From: Datisca glomerata
Lineage: Eukaryota > Streptophyta > Magnoliopsida > Cucurbitales > Datiscaceae
NCBI GenBank assembly: GCA_003255025.1
Contig: QANY01009387.1
Coordinates: forward strand, 1,240,001 to 1,304,000
Direction of reading: 5' to 3'
Length of the DNA: 64,000 nucleotides
A program made the position numbers and the translations under genes. The notes beneath the pieces were generated by a model. The model had not been told where the DNA came from and did not search any database. It was given only the letters and a program-made list of their open reading frames with translations. Shown one piece after another: positions 57,142-64,000 of the stretch (positions are counted from its first letter, which is position 1; each line of letters starts with the position of its first letter).

Positions 57142-59357
57142 TGTAACACCCTGATTCCCAAGGGTTAAACATGCTTGAAATTTCACAATTCAAAAATTCT
57201 CAAATTCAATTAAAACCCTAATTTGAGAAAACTCCAAATTGAAAACCTAATTTTTCCCTAATTTTAACATTAAATAGCGCAAGCATAACAATTATTTTAA
57301 AAGAATATTAACTTATTAAACTGAAATAAATAATTCACTAAACTGTAATAAAGTGAAGCACAAAAATCCATAAGACATGAAAGATTAAACATGAATATTC
57401 ATAAATTTCTGAAATAACTGAAGTCAAACTGAAGTGATAATGTTATTATTAAATTTAGAAATCATAATCATGCTTGCTATGGCAGTCCCTCACTCCCGCT
57501 GCTCATTATCATCTGCACACAATCATCTATGAGGGGTGAGTATTAAAAATACTCAGTAAGTAAATTCACATACTAATAAGTTTCACATGACATAAATGTA
57601 AACATATAACTCATGCAAATTTATTTCACACGTTTATTGGTCACATAAAATACTTGTAACAACACACCGATGTTCATGATTAACATATAACTTGAACTTG
57701 TACTTATACCTGCCAATACTTATACTTGTTTGATCATAACTCGATTAGATATATCCGTCGATTAACAACCTAACCTGAACTGTTTCACAACTTGAACTTG
57801 TAACATGACTTTGAACATGACAGATTGGGTGTCCTGAAACTTGATGTCACTTAAGGTTATCTGAACCTTAAGGACTCTATCATGAACATGGTGACACCCA
57901 ACTGTATAACTTGAGAACATGACGTGAACAATCTGGTTACTTGATAACCAAAGGACATGACTAAGCCTACTTCTTGTTTACTTATCACCTTACTTAAATT
58001 AATATTCATAATTCACATTATCACATATACATGGGTAAACATATAACTTGTTCATGAACATAAACGATATAACTATTACATGTATAACTCAAAATATAAT
58101 CATATATAACATGGTAAATAATTTCATTGTAATATGAAAAATAAATAAAACACTTGATCATAAGATTGAACATAAAGAAATAATAAAACAATTTCACATT
58201 ATATATTCTACACTTATAACATATGAACCGAATTATTATATAAATCCACTTACCTAGATTCGCTACGAATTAAATTCAGCAACTAATGACCTGAAATTCA
58301 AGGATCTCATATCACAAAAAAATCATATAATATCTACAATTATTTAATTAACTAAACAAGGTTGGGAACAGGTGGAAACCACATCAGGTGTAAATTATCA
58401 AGCGGTTTAAAATGGTTCAACAAGGTTCGGGTGGTCTGAACTGGTTCAACTCTGCTGCTTTTGGGCCAATTTGGTCTGGTCGAGGTTGAACAGCCTGGTC
58501 TGACCGAGCCGGTTTGGTCTGGTCTGGTCTGAATGAACCGGTCTAGTTCAGGTGAACCGGTTCAAGAGAAAGGGGAAAATAGAAAAGGGAGACGAAGAAG
58601 GGGGAGAGGAGAGAGAGAGACGCAACGGGGGGGACGAAGGAGAAAGAGACAGAACATTGAGGGGGAGGGAGATGAAGAAGAGGGAGAGAGAGATGCAACA
58701 GAGGGGAGGATGAAGGAGAGAGAGAGATAAAACAGAGAGAGGGAGGGAGACGAAGAAGAGGGAGAGAGACGCAACAGAGAGGGGGAGATGAAGGAAAGAG
58801 ATAGAGAGATAGAACAGAGAGGGGGAGGGAGACGAAGAAGAGGGGGAGAAAGAGACGCAACATAGAGGGAGGGGAAGACGAATGAGAGAGAGAAAGAAGG
58901 AAATCAACTTTACCGACGATGAAGGCGGCAATGATGACGATGAAGCAACGACTCAACAAGCAGTGACGGAAAAGAATGTAAATTGTTGGAAATTGGAGAA
59001 TAAAATTTCAGTTTGATGCATCAACATATTAATCCAAAATCTAGATTGAAAAGAGGAAGAAAATAGAAGAAATTGAAACGAGAAGGAAGAAGCTTACCAG
59101 GAACGAGGAACTACGGTGATGCAGCGAAGACAGGAGTTAGAACACTGAAGAAGAAGATGAAATTGAAAAATGGAGAAACAGAGGGAAGTTAATGTTTGGG
59201 AGAGAGGGTGGTTGCTATTTTAGAGAGAAACAGTTACAAGGGGGTTCGTGAAAGATAAAATGAGAGAGTGGAGGAGACAGTTGAGTGTGATGCTTATATG
59301 GTGCGTGTGAGTGGCTAAAAATTACAAATCTACTCCCTTAATGCTTGGGGTATTACA
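57142..59357. mobile_element. Solo LTR (2216 bp) inside pararetrovirus copy C
   Basis: It starts TGTAACACCC and ends GGGTATTACA (inverted ends of TG...CA type, common in plant Ty3/gypsy LTRs). It is flanked by GATAA (57137-57141) and GTTAA (59358-59362). Copy A has GATAAATCC uninterrupted at the same place, so the empty site is known: GATAA is the target, and one flank has mutated once. There are no internal coding domains. A GA-rich stretch at 58560-58900 and repeated GGTCTGGTCTGG near 58510 are part of it. Orientation is not assigned. Confidence 0.85.
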
Positions 59358-59690
59358 GTTAAATCCCAGATAAAATGTTACAAATGTAGCACAACAGGAC
59401 ATTACGCTAATGTGTAAATCAAAACTTACACAGAAATTAAACGAACTCTCTCTTGATGACGACGCTCAACAACAAATTTAAAATTGTTTTGCTGAAGATG
59501 ATGCGACTTATGAATCTAGTTCAAATCATGATTTAGCTTAACTTTATTCTTCTAATTCTGAATCCTCTTCTGAATCTCCTGAACCATGTTGTACTAACAA
59601 AAACTGTAACATGATAACAAAAGCTAATTACTGAAAATCTATTATTGAAATGAATGGTCTTAATCTTAGCAAACCTAGTCTTAACCTCTT
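59358..59690 (+). pseudogene. Pararetrovirus zinc knuckle and acidic segment, copy C
   Basis: Continues the capsid frame after the solo LTR: CYKCSTTGHYAN, a frame change, LNELSLDDDAQQQ-like and SSNSESSSESPEPCCTN-like segments, ending NGLNLSKPSLN where copy D begins inverted. Confidence 0.7.
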
Positions 59691-60059
59691 TAGGAGTATA
59701 ATTCTTACAGCAAATTTCTAAGAATTTTAATTTAAGCTCGAGGTCAGTTATCTGGTCAGCTAAATCAATCATAGATTTTTGGGTGTCAATTAAAACATTA
59801 AGACTGGGCTGGCTAAGGACAAGACCATTCATTTGAACAATAGCCTTCTAGTAATTAACTTCTGTTATCATATTACAGGTTTGGTTGTACAACAATGTAC
59901 ATGAGAGTCAGAAGAGGATTCAAAATCAGAAGAATAAATTTCAGCTAATTCATTGTTAGAGCTAGATTCAAAAGTATTATCTTTGTTAGAAAGACAATTT
60001 AAAATTTTTTGTTGAGTTTCTTCATTAAGAGAAAGTTCGCTTAATTTCTATTTAAGTTT

Positions 60060-61180
60060 TGATTTACACTTATTAGCTTAATGTCATGTCGTTCCACATT
60101 TGTAACATTTGAGTTGGGATTTATCCTTTTTAGGATAAGATGTATTTTTACAGGTTTTCCTTCTAGGTCTATCTTGATAATTAGAAGGAGGTTTTATTAT
60201 AAGATTGTGATTTCTTATAAGGCTTATGAGTTCGGGAAGTTGAAGGATACTGAATTTTTATGTCATAAGTATACTGATCACAAAATTCTCATTTCTTTTA
60301 TGTTGGTTAGATTCTGGTGTTTCATCATCTGTTGTAACTTCATGTCATTGCATAGAGATAATCCCTCTTCAATGACGAATCCAATTAGATGACCATAAGA
60401 ATACTGTTGGTAAGGGATGTCCATTTGATCATGTCTATCTCTTAATTTCTTTCGAACCTTTTCGGCAAAGAGGCTAGGAAGTCCATCATTGAACTTTGCC
60501 TTCCAATGTTCATTGTTAGCTTCGGATCTCTGCATGATTTTCATCAGGAAAACATCTTTACACCACCTAAAATGGGTTAATGATGGACATCTAAGATTCT
60601 GGAGAAGTTCTCTATGTCTATCTGTATTTATAATTCCTGGTCCTACAAAATTGTATAGAATGGCTTGAGCTAAGGTATAACAAGTATCTCTGGTTTTAGT
60701 CTCAATCTTAGTAAGAGGATCAACATTAATCTTAAAGGAATTTAAAATTTTAGTTCTCTGAGTTTCCTTAAGGCAGTTTTCCCACCATCCTTCAAGAATT
60801 CATGTAAAACCATTAACCAAAAATCTACAGATTTGATGGTCAGTGTTATCATTTTGTTTATAAACAGACGCATACGTTATCACAGGATGTATGGTTTCAA
60901 AGATTTGATATTTTATTCTTCCATCTATGTTCCATTCATAGATGGTTTTTCCATGGTAAGATTTTTTAGTATGAAATAAATCTTCTTCGTACAAAATATC
61001 TTGGGGCGTAGGTCTAGGATAATAGTATCTAGCAGGTCCTGTTAGTGCCATATGGGTAGTAGACTTAGTAGAATAAGAAATTTTATTGATAGTATCATCA
61101 AAGTTTTCTAGTTATCTAAGATTTGGGAAGGAGAGCATTCCTCTTGATCAGCAGGTAAAGATGGATCTTCCTGATTCATC
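60060..61180 (-). pseudogene. Pararetrovirus capsid region, copy D
   Basis: On -: RYYYPRPTPQDILYEEDLFH, SYHGKTIYEWNIDG, and DNTDHQICRFLVNGF (61051-60800), then IMQRSEANNEHWKAKFNDG and LPSLFAEKVRKKLRDRHDQ (60544-60410). A basic segment and a knuckle remnant lie near 60105-60065. Stops and frame changes occur between blocks. Confidence 0.72.
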
Positions 61181-61188
61181 ATATTTAT

Positions 61189-62640
61189 TTATCTTGATGA
61201 CTCTGGTTGACTAATCTTTAAATCTCTTATTTTGTCAATCAGAGTAGTCATAAAGTTTTCATCTCTTTTACTGGATTGTATCTTAAAGTTAGTGACTTCA
61301 AGGGGTGGTTTTATGGTAACAGGTTGGAGATCAACTGTTTTAGGTTTAGGTGTAACCTGACATTGATCATGTATATTTTCAATCTGGTCTTCTATTCCGG
61401 TTAACTGATTTCCCACAGTCTGGAGGAAAAGGTTAGTACAATTGTTCTGTTTGGTTAAAGGTAAAATATATTTAACCTTTACTGGTTCCTGTTGAATGGG
61501 TTTTTCTGGTATTGCAACATAAGGATTAATAACTAACGATTTGAGATTCACGTTACTAGGAGCGAGCTCTATAGATAAAGGTGGATGATGTATGGATTGA
61601 AAAATTCTACAACTAGTGGTTGTCCAACTTCTTTGGAAACATGTTAACATGTTTAACTGTTCTTCATTATGCAACAAAGTTGCAATACCATTTAGGAAAG
61701 TATTTAATATACTGATGCTTATTTAAATGAAAATAATACTTGGTTTTTAAGGTGTTAAGCTCCCTAGGAGTATGAGATTTAAAATACCATCTCTTAAATT
61801 CCTAGTATTTATCTTGCAGAAAATCCTGGTTAAGTTGTTTTCTCAAATCATTATTTGGAGAAAAATCCATTAAATATTGAATTGCATAAAATTAGCGGTT
61901 GGACTATTAGGTCTTCTATTTTCATAAACACCATGAGGTATTTGATTATCAGATATAAGAATACCCCTAATATAATCTTCAGGAGTAGTATCTTTGACTG
62001 AAGGATTAGAGGATTGATCAGATCCTATAGGTTCAGATATAGATTGACGAGAGGATTCTGGAAAATCAACATTATAGGTTGGAATACTCCTATAACTAGT
62101 ACTAGAAAGGGTTCTAGTTAAGGTTTTCTGGATTTTGAGGTATATGTTACCTCCTTGAGTCTGAATGACATCTTCCATAGATTGCCTAATGATAGGTCTG
62201 GCAAGTACAACATTAGGGATTTACCATTTTTTCTGGAAAAGTACTTTCTTCCCAAGGTATCATCCTAGAGATAGCTAATTGTCTACTAAAAAGATTAGTA
62301 TCAATAAGGGTTGTGTGTCCTTGTTCACTTTGTTTTATGGTATAAGGATTTAAGGTAGAAATAACCTTAAGATGAATCCTTTAAAGAATAGAAAAAGGAG
62401 CAGATCCTGGAAGATACTCATAACCATGAGAAATCATTCTAAGTTCTAAGAACTTAGATAAATTACTGTCAGAGAAAGCTACACTTAGATTAAGATAAAT
62501 ATTAAAATAAACTGATCCATGCGAAAGGTTGGTTTCAATGGCTCCCATAAGGGTTCTTTCCAGCTGAGACATCTACCATCACGAAGGGTACATTGAATAC
62601 TGGTATTTTGACCAAGTAAGGTCAAATGTTTAAATGTTAT
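61189..62640 (-). pseudogene. Pararetrovirus movement protein and linker, copy D
   Basis: On -: an ETNLSHGSVYFNIYLNLSV block (62550-62490), ISHGYEYLPGSAPFSIL, then VIQTQGGNIYLKIQKTLT (62165-62110). A 162-codon open stretch (61677-61189) carries VGNQLTGIEDQIENIHDQ and a Lys-rich coil. It parallels copy C and is broken by several stops. Confidence 0.7.
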
Positions 62641-63027
62641 TTGTACAAGTTCTATATGTAGATATTTGTACTTTTGTATGAAAGGATACAGATCATGAAT
62701 ATTCAGTAAATAAATGATATCATCATTGTTCTATAAAGGAATAGCATGCTCAAAAGTTTTAATTATTTTTCTACTGGTGAAATCAAAAGTTTCAATTTTA
62801 TAAATTATTTCTGGTTTTACTTTGGGTATTGTCCATTTATCCAAAGCTTATTTTACATCCTGATAAGCAATTAGTTAGTTGCTTCTAAGGTTGAAGCTAC
62901 AGTATTAGCTACAGTTATAATAAAAGGAGAACTAATATCAGACATGATTAATTGTGATCATGTATGCATAATTTTAAAGAAATATAGTCATTAATATGTC
63001 CAAAAATATCCATGGCTATAATACCAA

Positions 63028-63400
63028 TAGTGGGGGCTAACTAACACGCACTCAATAAGTAAGAGAGCTAAATCATATAGATCTAGTGGGATCAAGAAGC
63101 TCACTAACATGTGACTAGCACGGCTGTCAACGATTTAGGTGGATCAAAGGTCCTAACGCACTCCCTTCTTTATGGACCTAACCACAACGTGACTTAGGTG
63201 ACGTCTCACTAGGTACATACTAATTGCTTCATTAATCTTACTAGAGACACATGAAATACTCCTTCAATCATATTAATTACCCGTTGAGTGCTCTTATAGT
63301 CAGTATGGATCTACAGATATTAAGGGCATATTAACATTTATATTAATTTTAAATTACTACCTACATGGTCTCATAAACTTACTGTTTTGGTGGTGGTGGT
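63028..63400 (-). promoter_or_regulatory. Pararetrovirus leader, copy D
   Basis: Same orientation and sequence family as 45225-45600. It ends in GGT microsatellites (63389-63403 and 63433-63450), and no promoter follows in the expected place. Confidence 0.7.
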
Positions 63401-63447
63401 GGTGGCCTTCTGGACATTGAATCCATGTTTTAGTGGTGGTGGTGGTG

Positions 63448-63872
63448 GTGTTTGGATCTGACACATCCTCCATGGCCACATCAAGTGCCAACCCGAGTCC
63501 ATAAAGGCACTCACCAGCATCTCCCAGTACTGTTCCTACTACTGATCTAAGCCTTGACCTCACCCAACATAATGCCTTCAGCATCCTTGGAGGTGAAAGT
63601 CAAGATCCTAATGATGATCTACCAAATCTGTCTCCAGAAGTGGACCCACCAGAGCCAACTATTGCTGACTTTTGGGACTCGTTAGCTTCCATCATCTCAG
63701 ATAAGCTAATCTGATTATGACCAGACCAGCTGTCATCAGAAGCAACCAAATATTGTCACAGTAGCTTCTCCAAACCGCACAAGTGGACGATGCTCATAAA
63801 CCACGCCACACTACCTTGTGGACTCGGGTTGGCACTTGATGTGGCCATGGAGGATGTGTCAGATCCAAACAC
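63448..63872. repeat. 54-bp perfect inverted repeat
   Basis: 63448-63501 and 63819-63872 are exact reverse complements (the first begins GTGTTTGGATCTGACACATC). The 317-bp interval holds ORF2-like coding sequence. Confidence 0.9.
63507..63717 (+). pseudogene. Pararetrovirus ORF2 C-terminal part, copy E
   Basis: An open stretch of about 70 codons on +: TDLSLDLTQHNAFSILGGES, then NLSPEVDPPEPTIADFWDSL and ASIISDKLI before TGA at 63715-63717. It matches the ends at 46073 (-) and 53370 (+). It starts directly after a stop at about 63504, so the upstream part is missing. Confidence 0.7.
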
Positions 63873-64000
63873 ATGGAGGAACTGGTGTTTGACAAAGTCC
63901 ATGATTTTTACAGCCAATTCTTTTTCACTGATCTGGGGAAACTGTTGTTTAATAAGGTTCTGAGCATTTAAAAATGGATTGCTCGTTGATACTGGTACAG
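63873..64000 (-). pseudogene. Pararetrovirus ORF2 middle part, running off the window
   Basis: On - the sequence gives VPVSTSNPFLNAQNLIKQQF, then PQISEKELAVKIMDFVKHQF. It aligns with NPFIIIQTELKSKFPEITE of copy C. The element continues beyond 64000. Confidence 0.65.

Larger units (their letters stand above)
54220..59690 (+). mobile_element. Endogenous pararetrovirus copy C, 5' half of frame 1, split by a solo LTR
   Basis: From the primer site it runs through movement protein, linker and capsid to a zinc knuckle and a short way beyond. It is interrupted at 57142-59357 by a solo LTR and ends at about 59685-59690 against copy D in opposite orientation. Confidence 0.8.
59690..63027 (-). mobile_element. 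Endogenous pararetrovirus copy D, mirror image of copy C
   Basis: On - from the primer site (63026-63011) through the movement protein (62630-61870), linker (61677-61189), capsid (61170-60060) and knuckle to a segment ending CCKNYTPKE at about 59690. It covers almost the same viral stretch as copy C in the opposite direction, forming a tail-to-tail inverted duplication. Confidence 0.8.

Noticed and set aside
58543..58959. Ser/Leu/Pro-rich minus-strand frames of up to 138 codons
   Set aside because: They read a GA-rich stretch of the solo LTR; low complexity, several overlapping frames, no domain.
60081..60392. 103-codon plus-strand frame
   Set aside because: Antisense of the knuckle/basic region of pararetrovirus copy D, whose minus-strand wording matches copies A and C.
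45225..63400. The virus cluster as LTR retrotransposons
   Set aside because: The repeated ~400-bp sequences could be read as LTRs, but they lie between a TATA promoter and a tRNA-Met site, there is no integrase, and a movement-protein-like region precedes the capsid, which fits Caulimoviridae.

Overview
This is nuclear DNA of a flowering plant, probably a eudicot. It is AT-rich, carries one clear multi-exon plant gene (BSH/SNF5) and one small plant-type gene, and is otherwise made of layered, mostly decayed mobile elements and endogenous pararetrovirus (Caulimoviridae) copies. I cannot name the species. No bacterial-type operons, rRNA, tRNA genes or CRISPR arrays are visible.

Layout. 1-3751: the 3' part of a CACTA (En/Spm-like) transposon, with TNP2 and TNPA-like remains, a subterminal repeat zone and a TAGTG end. 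5379-5765: a short gene for an 82-residue protein behind a GA-rich leader. 7091-15443: a large Mutator-like element (MULE) with diverged terminal inverted repeats. It has a mudrA transposase on + (8056-10985), a convergent DUF1985 + Ulp1-like gene on - (12084-14725), and dense arrays of TACACGA/TCGTGTA motifs in every non-coding part. 16500-19185: a broken Ty3/gypsy element. 20250-20545: a CACTA N-terminal fragment. 21840-29361 (-): an apparently intact 10-exon BSH gene (240 codons), with a LINE, two SINE-like sequences and a MITE-like element in its introns. 29560-38394: small repeats and a truncated Ty1/copia element with one 1.69 kb LTR. 38395-44031: a complete non-autonomous LTR retrotransposon with 534/535 bp LTRs, a perfect GTGAA target duplication and an interior of tandem repeats. 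45225-64000: a cluster of endogenous pararetrovirus copies in both orientations, one interrupted by a 2.2 kb solo LTR.

How the parts work together. The most interesting unit is the MULE. Its DUF1985/Ulp1 gene, and motif arrays spaced by 10-11 or 21 bp (one or two helical turns) and absent from exons, match what is known of VANDAL/VANC anti-silencing systems in Arabidopsis. In those, a transposon-encoded DNA-binding protein recognises short, helically phased motifs in the element's own non-coding DNA. The motif here differs from the one VANDAL motif I remember, and the Ulp1 part lacks its catalytic residues. This is a candidate undescribed lineage of that system, though the coding regions carry stops.

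The virus cluster is degenerate: frames are broken and one RT catalytic box is mutated. It includes a nearly symmetrical inverted duplication of about 3.3 kb that could yield double-stranded RNA. BSH is the only gene here with a confidently known host function, as the SNF5 subunit of SWI/SNF chromatin remodelling complexes.
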